Below, piece by piece: positions 19,227-27,444 of a stretch of DNA of 64,000 nucleotides (position 1 is its first letter; every line of letters starts with the position of its first letter). Under the pieces are notes generated by a model that did not search any database, was not told where the DNA came from, and saw only the letters and a program-made list of their open reading frames with translations. Position numbers and translations under genes: made by a program. The stretch is from an uncultured Actinomycetes bacterium (GTDB lineage Bacteria > Actinomycetota > Actinomycetes > Nanopelagicales > Nanopelagicaceae), in NCBI GenBank assembly GCA_903895995.1, contig CAITVX010000039.1, positions 62,001 to 126,000 of the forward strand, in the 5' to 3' direction.

Positions 19227-22079
19227 TCAAGAACAACCTGATGTATTTCCGCAACCTTCGCAGACGAAGCATGATCCAGCCATACGCATCTTTACTCCGC
19301 AGGTCATGCAGAGAGGTGCATCTGACTTGACGCCACTCATCTTTTCGAAGAGCTCCATCGATGAACCGACTCCAGCTGTGTTATCAACTGCTACTGGCTT
19401 GGCTTCGATCGTTACTGAAGCAGGCTTACTTGCAACCGCAGGAACCGCCGCAGCTGCAACTGGTGCTTTTGGGAGTGCAGTTACCTCATCTTGAGTGTAT
19501 TCACCGGTCTCGAGTGCGCGTGCGCGCTCTGATGCTGTGTGAAGTCCCATTCCAGAACGTGTCTCAAATGGTAGGTAATCAAGTGCTAGACGGCGGAAGA
19601 TGTAATCCATCATCGATTGCGCGATACGGATATCTGCATCATCTGTCATACCTGCTGGCTCGAAGCGAAGATTTGTGAACTTCTCAACGAAGGTCTCTAG
19701 TGGGACGCCATATTGAAGTCCGATAGAAACTGCGATTGAGAATGCATCCATGACGCCTGCAAGAGTTGAGCCTTGCTTACCGAGCTTCAAGAAGACTTCG
19801 GCAAGTGCACCATCTGCATATGAACCGGCAGTCATATAACCATCGGCGCCGCCGACAGAGAATGATGTGGTCATTGCTGGGCGTGACTTTGGAAGGCGCT
19901 TACGAGCTGGAGCTGCAACGGCTGCGCTAGAGAGATTGGAATCAGTTCCCTTGTTCTCGCCCTTGCCATCTGAAAGTGGTTGTCCAACTTTGCAATTGTC
20001 ACGGTAGACAGCGAGTGCCTTGAGGCCGAGTTTCCATCCCTGGTAGTAAACCTCTTCAATCTCTTCAACAGTTGCATCCGATGGGAGGTTCACTGTCTTT
20101 GAGATAGCACCTGAAAGGAATGGCTGGCAGGCAGCCATCATGTGCACGTGGCCCATTGCGCTGATTGAGCGGATACCCATTGCACAATCGAAGATGTCGT
20201 AATGCTCGGTCTTAAGACCAGGGGCATCGATGACATTTCCATTTGCTGCGATGTATTCAACGATTGCTTCAACAGTCTCTTCTGTGTAGCCGAGCTTGCG
20301 AAGAGCCATTGGGATGGTCTGGTTAACGATCTGCATCGATCCGCCGCCAACGAGCTTCTTAAACTTCACGAGAGCAAGATCTGGCTCGATACCTGTTGTA
20401 TCGCAATCCATCATCAAGCCGATGGTTCCGGTTGGAGCGAGCACAGATGCCTGTGCGTTACGCCAGCCATTCTTCGCACCGATCTCGATTCCAAGATCCC
20501 ATTGCTTATTCGCCTCTGTCCAGACATCGCGATCGAGTGTTGAAACAGATTTTGCAGAGTGTGAAGCATTCGCATGCTTCTTCATCACCTTTGTATGTGC
20601 ATCTGCGTTACGTGCATAACCTTCGTAAGCGCCAACGATGCCTGCAAGTTCTGCAGAGCGACGGTATGAAGTACCAGTTAGAAGTGATGTGATTGCGCCA
20701 GCGAGCTGACGGCCACCATCTGAATCGTATGCAAGGCCTGATGCCATAAGGAGGGCGCCGAGGTTTGCATATCCGATACCGAGCTGACGGTAGTTACGAG
20801 TTGTCTCACCGATTGGCTCTGTTGGGAAATCAGCGAAGCAGATGGAGATATCCATCGAAGTGATGATCATCTCTGTCGCCTTGACGAATCGCTTTGTATC
20901 AAATGATCCATCAGTATTAAGGAACTTCATGAGGTTCAGTGATGCCAAGTTACATGATGAGTTATCAAGTGACATGTACTCAGAGCAAGGGTTCGATGCG
21001 TTGATGCGACCTGTCTCTGGGTTTGTGTGCCATTCATTGATGGTGTCGTCATATTGAATTCCTGGATCAGCGCAAGCCCATGCTGCTTCAGCCATCTTGC
21101 GGAAGAGCTGCTTTGCATCGACGCTCTCGATGACATCACCAGATGCACGAGCTACTAGACCGAACTGCTCACCATTCTCGTAGGCGCGCATGAAGGTATC
21201 GCTGACGCGAACTGAGTTATTTGCATTCTGGTATTGAACAGAGATGATGTCTTTTCCACCAAGGTCCATATCAAAACCTGCATCACGAAGTGCGCGGATC
21301 TTGTCTTCTTCGCGGACCTTTGTCTCAATGAACTCTTCGATATCTGGATGATCAACATCCAAAACAACCATCTTTGCTGCGCGGCGAGTAGCTCCGCCTG
21401 ACTTGATAGTTCCTGCTGATGCATCTGCACCGCGCATAAAGGAGACGGGGCCAGAAGCTGTTCCGCCTGACTTTAAGAGCTCCTTTGCAGAGCGAATACG
21501 TGAAAGGTTGAGACCTGCTCCTGAGCCACCCTTGAAGATCATTCCCTCTTCGCGGTACCAGTTAAGGATTGAGTCCATCGTGTCATCGACTGACAAGATG
21601 AAGCATGCAGATACTTGCTGTGGTGCATTCGTTCCAACGTTAAACCAGACTGGTGAGTTGTACGAGAAAATTTGGTGAAGAAGCATATGTGTGAGTTCGT
21701 GTTCAAAGATCTCTGCATCTGCATCAGTTGCAAAGTAGCCATTCTCTTTACCTGAAGCGACGTAGGTAAGAACTACACGATCAATAACCTGCTTGAGTGA
21801 CCACTCACGATTGTCATGACCAACAGCACCGCGGAAGTACTTAGTTGTCACAATCGTTGAAGCATTCACTGACCAGAAATCTGGATATTCAGTTCCCTTT
21901 TGCTCGAAGATAACTTCGCCCGACTTCCAGTTTGTCTGGACCACATCGCGGCGCTCCCACTTCACTGCATCATAAGGATGCAGACCAGCAGTGGTGAAAA
22001 TACGTTCGATACTTAAACCCTTTCCCAACTTGGTAACTTGGGACTTGCGCTCCGCGGCGGGCTTATTAACGGTTGACAT
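19227..22079 (-). CDS. nrdJ: Adenosylcobalamin-dependent ribonucleotide reductase (class II)
   Basis: The 950-residue enzyme reduces ribonucleotides to deoxyribonucleotides using vitamin B12, without a need for oxygen. Seen are TNAPQQVSACFILSVDD, FKGGSGAGLNLSRIRS, NPCSEYMSLDNSSCNLASLNL (finger-loop region), APTGTIGLMMDCDTTGIEPD, and a C-terminal cysteine cluster CMTCGVKMRMAGSCFVCEGC. The ATG at 22079 is preceded by a strong AAGGAG ribosome site. It follows nrdR by 55 bp on the same strand, so the repressor and reductase are probably co-transcribed. It implies a supply of cobalamin. Confidence 0.97.
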   Translation of the reverse strand: MSTVNKPAAERKSQVTKLGKGLSIERIFTTAGLHPYDAVKWERRDVVQTNWKSGEVIFEQKGTEYPDFWSVNASTIVTTKYFRGAVGHDNREWSLKQVIDRVVLTYVASGKENGYFATDADAEIFEHELTHMLLHQIFSYNSPVWFNVGTNAPQQVSACFILSVDDTMDSILNWYREEGMIFKGGSGAGLNLSRIRSAKELLKSGGTASGPVSFMRGADASAGTIKSGGATRRAAKMVVLDVDHPDIEEFIETKVREEDKIRALRDAGFDMDLGGKDIISVQYQNANNSVRVSDTFMRAYENGEQFGLVARASGDVIESVDAKQLFRKMAEAAWACADPGIQYDDTINEWHTNPETGRINASNPCSEYMSLDNSSCNLASLNLMKFLNTDGSFDTKRFVKATEMIITSMDISICFADFPTEPIGETTRNYRQLGIGYANLGALLMASGLAYDSDGGRQLAGAITSLLTGTSYRRSAELAGIVGAYEGYARNADAHTKVMKKHANASHSAKSVSTLDRDVWTEANKQWDLGIEIGAKNGWRNAQASVLAPTGTIGLMMDCDTTGIEPDLALVKFKKLVGGGSMQIVNQTIPMALRKLGYTEETVEAIVEYIAANGNVIDAPGLKTEHYDIFDCAMGIRSISAMGHVHMMAACQPFLSGAISKTVNLPSDATVEEIEEVYYQGWKLGLKALAVYRDNCKVGQPLSDGKGENKGTDSNLSSAAVAAPARKRLPKSRPAMTTSFSVGGADGYMTAGSYADGALAEVFLKLGKQGSTLAGVMDAFSIAVSIGLQYGVPLETFVEKFTNLRFEPAGMTDDADIRIAQSMMDYIFRRLALDYLPFETRSGMGLHTASERARALETGEYTQDEVTALPKAPVAAAAVPAVASKPASVTIEAKPVAVDNTAGVGSSMELFEKMSGVKSDAPLCMTCGVKMRMAGSCFVCEGCGNTSGCS

Positions 22080-22134
22080 GCGTACTGCTCCTTATGCTGG
22101 TGATCGGAATGAAACTAGTTGGGTGATGAGGGTT

Positions 22135-22653
22135 TTAATTATTCGCCGAGGAGAGCGTCTTATTCTGTACTGACTTTGCTGCTTCTGTTACTTGTGCTTC
22201 TGAATGTGAAGGAGCTGCGCGGAGAAGTGCGATCTCGCCTTCAAAATCTTCGAGGGAGGCAAAGTTACGGTATACCGAGGCATAACGCAGGTAGGCCACC
22301 TCATCTAATTCGCGGAGTGGCGCGAGGATCGCCATCCCAACTTCTTGAGCTTCTACCTCGGCCTGTCCATCAGAGCGAAGAGCTTCTTCGACCCGTTGGG
22401 CAAGCAGAGCTAGATCATCATCGTTTACTGGACGCCCCTGGCATGCCTTTCGGACGCCTGCGATGACCTTCTCGCGACTGAAGGGCTCTGTAGCCCCTGA
22501 TCGCTTGACGATGAGGAGAATCGATGTCTCAGAGGTTGTGAAGCGACGACCGCAAGCTGTGCACTCGCGACGGCGACGAATAAGGGCACCTTCATCAGCC
22601 GGCCGTGAATCGACGACCCTGGAGTCATCGTGGCGGCAGAAGGGGCAATTCAT
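22135..22653 (-). CDS. nrdR: Transcriptional repressor NrdR
   Basis: The 172-residue repressor senses ATP/dATP and controls ribonucleotide reductase genes. It has the four-cysteine zinc ribbon [18 protein letters not shown]...[10 protein letters not shown] and the ATP-cone (about residues 49-140: [14 protein letters not shown] onward). The C-terminal tail (145-172) is variable. It stands directly before nrdJ, and two candidate NrdR boxes lie 77-123 bp upstream, suggesting autoregulation as in Streptomyces nrdRJ. Confidence 0.96.
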   Translation of the reverse strand: MNCPFCRHDDSRVVDSRPADEGALIRRRRECTACGRRFTTSETSILLIVKRSGATEPFSREKVIAGVRKACQGRPVNDDDLALLAQRVEEALRSDGQAEVEAQEVGMAILAPLRELDEVAYLRYASVYRNFASLEDFEGEIALLRAAPSHSEAQVTEAAKSVQNKTLSSANN

Positions 22654-22729
22654 CGTCTTCTCGTTTCTCGTTCGTGCCTACTGTGATCGTGGGCTATATC
22701 TGGGACAGATGGAGGAGATTAGCGCAAAA

Positions 22730-22776
22730 CCACAACTTATGGGTGATATCTTCGCTGTAACCCCTACATCTTGTGC
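22730..22776. promoter_or_regulatory. Two candidate NrdR boxes upstream of nrdR-nrdJ
   Basis: Compared with the palindromic consensus ACACWATATWTWGTGT, CCCCTACATCTTGTGC (22761-22776) matches at 11 of 16 positions and CCACAACTTATGGGTG (22730-22745) at about 9. The centres are 31 bp apart, close to three helical turns, the usual spacing of paired NrdR boxes. The individual matches are imperfect; the paired spacing and gene context are the main support. Confidence 0.5.
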
Positions 22777-22877
22777 CAACCATACACCCGCAGTTGAGAG
22801 TTTGGTGGGCTCATCTCGGCGTGTTGAGGTGAACTCGATCGCCGAACTCAGTAGCGAGGAGGAAAAAGTAGATCTAA

Positions 22878-23291
22878 CTACCCTAAAACGGACACTCCCG
22901 TGGTGATGGGTGCCCCTTCCAGAATCGCCCACTCCTCATCGCGAAAGAGCCTGGATCGAATCAGAAAGCGTTTTCCTTCGGGAGATTCAAGTGAGAAGCC
23001 TCCCCCGCGACCATCAACAACATCAATAGTGAGGTGGGTATGTTTCCAATATTCAAATTGCGATGCAGAGATCCAGATATAAATCGGATCGGCAATTCCT
23101 TCGATAATAAATTCTCCGAGAAGTACATCTTGTGCGCCAACGCGAAATTCACCACGTAGATAACACATAGGAGAAGACCCGTCACAACAACCACCTGATT
23201 GATGAAACATCAGTGGTCCGTGCATACTCGTAAGTTTGCGCAATAGATCTGCGCACGCTTGCGTGTAATCCACTCGTGACGGGATCTCCAT
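22878..23291 (-). CDS. DUF779 family protein
   Basis: The 137-residue protein carries the DUF779 hallmarks MFHQSGGCCDGSSPMCY and GIADPIYIWISASQFEYWKHTHLTIDVVDGRGGGFSLE. The family is nearly always found beside an aldehyde dehydrogenase gene, as here (65 bp downstream of it, same strand). Its biochemical role is not established; the conserved cysteines hint at metal binding or thiol chemistry. Start ATG at 23291. Confidence 0.88.
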   Translation of the reverse strand: MEIPSRVDYTQACADLLRKLTSMHGPLMFHQSGGCCDGSSPMCYLRGEFRVGAQDVLLGEFIIEGIADPIYIWISASQFEYWKHTHLTIDVVDGRGGGFSLESPEGKRFLIRSRLFRDEEWAILEGAPITTGVSVLG

Positions 23292-23355
23292 CGAACTCCT
23301 CTTAACTTTTCTCTCTCAGTTTATTCGGCTTGTTTATTCGGCTCGTTAATTCGAC

Positions 23356-24879
23356 TTAGAAGAATCCAAGCTTATTAGGTGAATATGAGACAAGAAGATT
23401 CTTTGTCTGCTGGTAATGATCGAGCATCATCTTATGATTTTCGCGACCGATACCAGATGCCTTGTAGCCACCGAATGCAGCTCCTGCTGGATATGCGTGA
23501 TAGCAGTTAGTCCATACACGTCCTGCTTGAATCTCACGACCTGCGCGATAAGCAGTATTCATATCACGACTCCATACGCCAGCACCAAGGCCATACAAGG
23601 TGTCATTTGCAATCTCCATTGCATTATCAAAGCCATCAAACTTGGTGACTGAGATAACTGGTCCGAAGATCTCTTCTTGGAAGATACGCATCTTGTTATT
23701 ACCTTCAAAGATCGTTGGAGTGACGTAGTAACCACCGGAGAGTTCTCCACCAAGATCGGCTTGAGTTCCGCCAGTAAGTACCTTCGCGCCTTCCTTCTTA
23801 CCGATTTCGATATAGGAGAGGATCTTCTCGAGTTGATCATTAGATGCTTGCGCACCAATCATCGTTGATAGATCAAGTGGGTGCCCCTGGACGATCGCCT
23901 TTGTGCGAGCAGTGACATCACCCAAGAACTTGTCATAGATCTTTGCATCGATAAGTCCACGAGATGGGCATGTGCAGACTTCACCTTGGTTGAGGGCGAA
24001 AAGTGTGAATCCTTCGAGCGCCTTATCGTAGAAAGCATCATTCTCATCTGCGACATCAGCGAAGAAGATATTCGGTGACTTTCCACCGAGTTCGAGTGTG
24101 ACAGGGATGATGTTCTCGGATGCATATTGCATAATCAGGCGACCTGTTGTGGTCTCACCTGTAAAGGCAATCTTTGCAATACGTGGTGATGATGCGAGTG
24201 GCTTACCTGCTTCAACACCAAAGCCGTTGACGACATTGATAACGCCAGCTGGAAGTAGATCGGCGATGAGCTCCATCAAGAACATAATCGATGCTGGAGT
24301 CTGCTCGGCTGGTTTGAGAACTACACAGTTTCCTGCAGCGAGCGCAGGTGCCAGTTTCCAGACCGCCATAAGGATGGGGAAGTTCCACGGAATAATTTGT
24401 CCGACAACTCCAAGTGGCTCATGGAAATGATAAGCAACGGTATCTTCATCAAGTTGGCCGAGTGATCCTTCTTGTGCACGAATTGCACCAGCAAAATACC
24501 GGAAGTGATCTATTGCCAATGGGATATCTGCATTAATAGTTTCACGAATTGGTTTTCCGTTATCCCATGTTTCGGCTACGGCGATCGCTTCAAGGTTTTC
24601 CTCCATGCGGTCTGCAATTTTATTGAGAATGATTGCTCGAGCGGTGGCTGATGTCTTTCCCCAGGCCTTCGCAGCTGCATGGGCTGCATCCAGTGCCTTA
24701 TCAATATCGGCTGCATTTCCTCGTGCTATTTCACAGAAGACCTTGCCAGTTATTGGGGTGACATTTTCAAAGTATTGGCCCGATGATGGTTTGACATACT
24801 CCCCACCTATCCAATGATCGTAGCGAGCTTTAAATGTTGCCTTGCTTCCAGGTTGCCCCGGTGCGACGTAATCCGTCAT
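23356..24879 (-). CDS. NAD-dependent aldehyde dehydrogenase (AldB/ExaC-like)
   Basis: The 507-residue enzyme oxidises aldehydes to acids. The active-site stretch [12 protein letters not shown] contains the catalytic cysteine and is characteristic of the AldB/ExaC subgroup; the catalytic glutamate lies in [10 protein letters not shown], and [11 protein letters not shown] is the cofactor-binding region. The ATG at 24879 has an AAGGAG ribosome site eight bases upstream. A perfect 20-bp palindrome lies 16 bp upstream of the start, and the DUF779 gene follows. The likely role is detoxification or use of acetaldehyde or related aldehydes. Confidence 0.93.
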   Translation of the reverse strand: MTDYVAPGQPGSKATFKARYDHWIGGEYVKPSSGQYFENVTPITGKVFCEIARGNAADIDKALDAAHAAAKAWGKTSATARAIILNKIADRMEENLEAIAVAETWDNGKPIRETINADIPLAIDHFRYFAGAIRAQEGSLGQLDEDTVAYHFHEPLGVVGQIIPWNFPILMAVWKLAPALAAGNCVVLKPAEQTPASIMFLMELIADLLPAGVINVVNGFGVEAGKPLASSPRIAKIAFTGETTTGRLIMQYASENIIPVTLELGGKSPNIFFADVADENDAFYDKALEGFTLFALNQGEVCTCPSRGLIDAKIYDKFLGDVTARTKAIVQGHPLDLSTMIGAQASNDQLEKILSYIEIGKKEGAKVLTGGTQADLGGELSGGYYVTPTIFEGNNKMRIFQEEIFGPVISVTKFDGFDNAMEIANDTLYGLGAGVWSRDMNTAYRAGREIQAGRVWTNCYHAYPAGAAFGGYKASGIGRENHKMMLDHYQQTKNLLVSYSPNKLGFF

Positions 24880-24894
24880 GTCCGCTCCTTAGGT

Positions 24895-24914
24895 AATGGG
24901 CAAATTTGCCCATT
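24895..24914. promoter_or_regulatory. Perfect 20-bp palindrome upstream of the aldehyde dehydrogenase
   Basis: AATGGGCAAATTTGCCCATT is its own reverse complement without mismatch or spacer. It sits just upstream of the ribosome site of the aldehyde dehydrogenase, where a dimeric repressor could block transcription. No T-run follows, so it is not a terminator. The cognate regulator is not in the window's neighbouring genes. Confidence 0.6.
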
Positions 24915-25008
24915 CGCTTACGCTACGCCGCAAAGAGTGGATTGGATAGTGGACTAGCACCCATAGGAGTTGGGGTTGAGGCAGAAACTACTTCGGAACT
25001 AGTGCTGA

Positions 25009-25320
25009 CTAGTGGGACGGCACCAGCAGACGTGTGCCCACAGCAACATCTGTCGTAGTGAGGGCGTTGGCCTGGACGATCTCATCGAGAACTGAACTGA
25101 CATCTCGGTTACCCGCGACCATTGCAGCGACGGACCAGAGTGATTCACCTGGAGCGACAACGACGCGGATATACCCTGATGTAGCTGGTGTTGAAGCGAT
25201 ACGAGTTTCAGATGCGTGACCTACTGCGCTAAAACCAGCGCCAATCACTACTAAGAGAGATCCCGCTGCCATAGTGCGAACTAGGTTGCGTCCACGTCTT
25301 GTTAGTTTTGTCTGTGCCAT
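25009..25320 (-). CDS. Short LysM-domain envelope protein divergent from lexA (ChiZ/DivS-position)
   Basis: The 103-residue product has a basic N-terminus (TKLTRRGRNLVR), one hydrophobic segment (about 18-36) and a C-terminal LysM domain (VVVAPGESLWSVAAMVAGNRD...DVAVGTRLLVP). In mycobacteria and corynebacteria the gene divergent from lexA at this position (Rv2719c/ChiZ, DivS) encodes an SOS-induced cell-division suppressor, some with LysM. The LexA box at 25370-25385 lies on its promoter side. ATG 25320 is used; a TTG at 25332 is also possible. The orthology claim rests on synteny, not similarity over the full length. Confidence 0.72.
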   Translation of the reverse strand: MAQTKLTRRGRNLVRTMAAGSLLVVIGAGFSAVGHASETRIASTPATSGYIRVVVAPGESLWSVAAMVAGNRDVSSVLDEIVQANALTTTDVAVGTRLLVPSH

Positions 25321-25369
25321 CTGAAGTACCAACTTTCTTTACAACCACTTCACTGCTGTTCGAGGGGAT

Positions 25370-25385
25370 TCGAACAACTGTTCTA
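25370..25385. promoter_or_regulatory. LexA (SOS) box, LysM-gene side
   Basis: TCGAACAACTGTTCTA matches the actinobacterial SOS box TCGAACNNNNGTTCGA at 11 of 12 defined bases. It lies 50 bp upstream of the LysM start, so that gene should be DNA-damage inducible. Confidence 0.75.
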
Positions 25386-25427
25386 ATGAGAAAGATACCC
25401 CAACCCACTGACATAGGCAAGAAATAT

Positions 25428-25443
25428 ACGAACAAATGTTCGA
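25428..25443. promoter_or_regulatory. LexA (SOS) box, lexA side
   Basis: ACGAACAAATGTTCGA matches the consensus TCGAACNNNNGTTCGA at 11 of 12 defined positions. It covers the -35 position expected from the TACCCT -10 box of lexA (25463-25468), an ideal place for self-repression. Confidence 0.85.
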
Positions 25444-25462
25444 CAAATCCTTCAACCCCCGC

Positions 25463-25474
25463 TACCCTTAAGCC
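25463..25474 (+). promoter_or_regulatory. -10 element of lexA (leaderless)
   Basis: TACCCT is followed by TAAGCC and the ATG at 25475. With a start six to seven bases after the -10 box, the lexA mRNA should begin at its start codon. Confidence 0.55.
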
Positions 25475-26161
25475 ATGGCTACACGTAAACCGACCCCTGC
25501 AAGCAAGCCCGTTACCGAGCTCATCCCGGTCGCCCATCCCGTGGTCGACCCGAACGGGCTCACCCAGCGCCAACAGCTGATCCTCAAGGTCATCAAAGAG
25601 GCCGTTGAGAGCCAAGGCTTCCCGCCGAGCATGCGAGAGATCGGTGAAGCCGCTGGCCTCGCCTCCCCTGCATCGGTGAAGTACCAACTTGAAGAGCTCA
25701 CCAAGAAGGGTTACATCAAGCGCAAGGCGACCAATGCTCGCTCCCTTGAGGTATCAACCCCCGATGATCAGATCGCTCCATCTAAGGGCATCACCATTCC
25801 ATTGCTCGGAACTATCGCCGCAGGAACTCCCATCTTGGCCCAACAAGAGGTCGAAGATCGTTTCACCCTCCCTGAGGAATTTGTCGGTCAAGGCGAACTC
25901 TTTATGTTGAAGGTCAAGGGCGACTCCATGGTCGATGCCGCAATCTGCGATGGCGATTACGTCGTTATCCGCTCCCAACAGAACGCCGAAAAGGGTGAGA
26001 TCGTTGCAGCGATGATCGATGGCGAAGCGACAGTAAAAACTTTCTCTAAGAAAGAGGGCCACTTCTGGTTATTACCAGCCAATGATAATTTTGCGCCAAT
26101 TCCAGCTGATAACGCGCAGATTCTTGGCAAGGTGACCGCAGTATTGAGAAGCGTTCATTAA
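25475..26161 (+). CDS. lexA: SOS repressor LexA
   Basis: The 228-residue repressor has the N-terminal winged HTH (LTQRQQLILKVIKEAVESQGFPPSMREIGEAAGLASPASVKYQ..., in parts) and a C-terminal S24 peptidase domain. The self-cleavage site is the AAGTPILA stretch, and the catalytic pair is Ser in VKGDSMVDAAICDGD and Lys in EATVKTFSK. It represses DNA-damage genes and is cleaved when RecA is active. It is flanked by its own LexA box upstream and a strong terminator downstream. Confidence 0.97.
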   Translation: MATRKPTPASKPVTELIPVAHPVVDPNGLTQRQQLILKVIKEAVESQGFPPSMREIGEAAGLASPASVKYQLEELTKKGYIKRKATNARSLEVSTPDDQIAPSKGITIPLLGTIAAGTPILAQQEVEDRFTLPEEFVGQGELFMLKVKGDSMVDAAICDGDYVVIRSQQNAEKGEIVAAMIDGEATVKTFSKKEGHFWLLPANDNFAPIPADNAQILGKVTAVLRSVH

Positions 26162-26194
26162 CAGATAAATGCCATTAAAATTGCAATAAAAAAA

Positions 26195-26218
26195 CCCGGC
26201 CTTCTGGCCGGGTTTTTT
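26195..26218. terminator. Bidirectional terminator between lexA and DoxX
   Basis: CCCGGCC-TTCT-GGCCGGG is followed by six T residues and preceded by seven A residues, so it works for lexA (+) and for the convergent DoxX gene (-). Confidence 0.93.
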
Positions 26219-26239
26219 CTTTGAGATCTACTTTTAGAT

Positions 26240-26665
26240 CTACTTCCAGTAAGCCAAATGGCCCTTTGAAGCGACCCAGCCAAAGCCAAGATCGCCATGC
26301 TTTGCGACAAGTGCGAAGAGCACAAGTGCTGCTCCAGCAAGTGCGAAGCCCTTCATAAATGACAACATCTCATTCTGCTTAGCTGTTGCATCCTTCTCTG
26401 CCCAGAAGTTGTGGAAGATGATTGATGCAAGGATTAAGAAGATTGCGATCAGAAGTGCGCCGAGGTCAACATAGAGACCAAGTACGACAAGCAATCCACC
26501 AACAAGAATCATGAGTCCTGAGAGAAGAACGCCAAGCTTTGCAGCTGGGAGCTTCTTGTACTTTGCATAGCCGGTCATCATTTCAAGCTTTGCGAAGTGG
26601 TTAATGCCTGACATAACGAAGAATCCACCGAAGAGAATTCGGCCAATAACGAGGATTGCGCTCAA
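26240..26665 (-). CDS. DoxX-family integral membrane protein
   Basis: The 141-residue protein has four hydrophobic helices in the DoxX arrangement: LVIGRILFGGFFVMSGINHFAKL, then LPAAKLGVLLSGLMILVGGLLVVLG..., LIAIFLILASIIFHNFW and a last helix before GDLGFGWVASKGH. The family is tied to redox balance in some bacteria; the exact role is open. A TTG at 26665 preceded by AAGGAA is the best start because it begins at the conserved helix; the longer frame to 26806 runs into the GNAT gene. Confidence 0.82.
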   Translation of the reverse strand: MSAILVIGRILFGGFFVMSGINHFAKLEMMTGYAKYKKLPAAKLGVLLSGLMILVGGLLVVLGLYVDLGALLIAIFLILASIIFHNFWAEKDATAKQNEMLSFMKGFALAGAALVLFALVAKHGDLGFGWVASKGHLAYWK

Positions 26666-26687
26666 TGTATTTCCTTTTCTATAGAGA

Positions 26688-26713
26688 GATCGCCTCCGAA
26701 AGGAGCGGCGATC
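26688..26713. promoter_or_regulatory. Hairpin in the 5' leader of the DoxX gene
   Basis: GATCGCC-TCC...GGA-GC-GGCGATC forms a long stem (with a two-base bulge and GAAA-like loop) 23 bp upstream of the DoxX start. There is no T-run, so attenuation is not obvious; it may stabilise the mRNA. Confidence 0.5.
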
Positions 26714-26740
26714 GAGAACAGGTAGAACGATATCGGAAAT

Positions 26741-26756
26741 AATTGAATATTCAATT
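26741..26756. promoter_or_regulatory. Perfect 16-bp palindrome between divergent DoxX and GNAT genes
   Basis: AATTGAATATTCAATT is a perfect palindrome just upstream of the -35 region of the GNAT promoter and upstream of the DoxX leader. Its size and AT-rich sequence resemble operators of MarR-type dimers. The regulator is not identified. Confidence 0.55.
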
Positions 26757-26778
26757 AAATAGGGACCGTGTCTGGAGG

Positions 26779-26790
26779 TAGATTGGGTGG
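26779..26790 (+). promoter_or_regulatory. -10 element of the GNAT gene (leaderless)
   Basis: TAGATT at 26779-26784 is followed by six bases and the ATG at 26791. Confidence 0.45.
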
Positions 26791-27285
26791 ATGACAACGC
26801 CTTCAATTCGAATTCTCAGCCTGGACGAGTGGGCAACTCTTCGCGAGATGCGTCTGCGCACTCTCACTCAATCCCCTCAAGCATTCGGCGGGAATCTTGC
26901 GCTTGAAACTGAGTGGGCTCCTGATCAGTGGAGAGACCAATTGAAGAAGTTTGATTACGTGGCTGCGAGTATCAATGGGCAGAACGTTGGAGGTTTGAGC
27001 GTTGAAATTCTCGATGGCGATTTCGGAGCCACATGTTGGATTGGCAGCTGCTGGGTGGATCATGCATTTCGCGGCCAAGGCGTTCTGAGGTCGATCATTG
27101 CCTATCTAGATTCCAACGCAGAAGAGAAAGGCTGGCAGATCCAAGGCTTAGGAGTCTGGGTAGATAACCTCACTGCGATCGCGGCCTACGAGAAGTTAGG
27201 TTTTGTTGCGATGGGTCCACAAGTTGCATCAAATAGCCGACCTGGGAACCACTATCAACGAATGATTCGCACACTTAACAAATAA
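26791..27285 (+). CDS. GNAT-family N-acetyltransferase
   Basis: The 164-residue protein has the GNAT fold: an N-terminal IRILSLDEWATLREMRLRTL, the acetyl-CoA-binding VDHAFRGQGVLRSIIAYL (motif A, R/Q-x-x-G-x-G/A type) and the C-terminal GVWVDNLTAIAAYEKLGFVAMG. The substrate is unknown. It is divergent from DoxX and shares the palindrome between them. Confidence 0.88.
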   Translation: MTTPSIRILSLDEWATLREMRLRTLTQSPQAFGGNLALETEWAPDQWRDQLKKFDYVAASINGQNVGGLSVEILDGDFGATCWIGSCWVDHAFRGQGVLRSIIAYLDSNAEEKGWQIQGLGVWVDNLTAIAAYEKLGFVAMGPQVASNSRPGNHYQRMIRTLNK

Positions 27286-27294
27286 AATAAATGA

Positions 27295-27322
27295 GAATAA
27301 AGAATCACGAATAAAGAATCAC
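27295..27322. repeat. Perfect 14-bp tandem duplication
   Basis: GAATAAAGAATCAC occurs twice back to back just after the GNAT stop. The surrounding 159-bp gap also carries a TACCCT motif (27377) and a small CGCC...GGCG hairpin near 27400. No gene was seen in it. Confidence 0.8.
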
Positions 27323-27432
27323 CAAGAATGAATGAGTGCTACCTCCATAAAGTAACAATTTTTTAAGCGTGGGGTTTACCCTGCAATATCTTGAAATCGC
27401 CTTTTCAGGCGGACATGCACAGTGATGAAATG

Positions 27433-27444
27433 TAACGTTCAGTA
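27433..27444 (+). promoter_or_regulatory. -10 element of the LuxR-type gene (leaderless)
   Basis: TAACGT (27433-27438) lies six bases before the GTG start; CGGACA (27410-27415) stands 17 bp upstream of it in the -35 position. Confidence 0.5.

Noticed and set aside
22080-22134. Cobalamin riboswitch before nrdJ
   Set aside because: The 55-bp gap is too short and shows no B12-box-like sequence.
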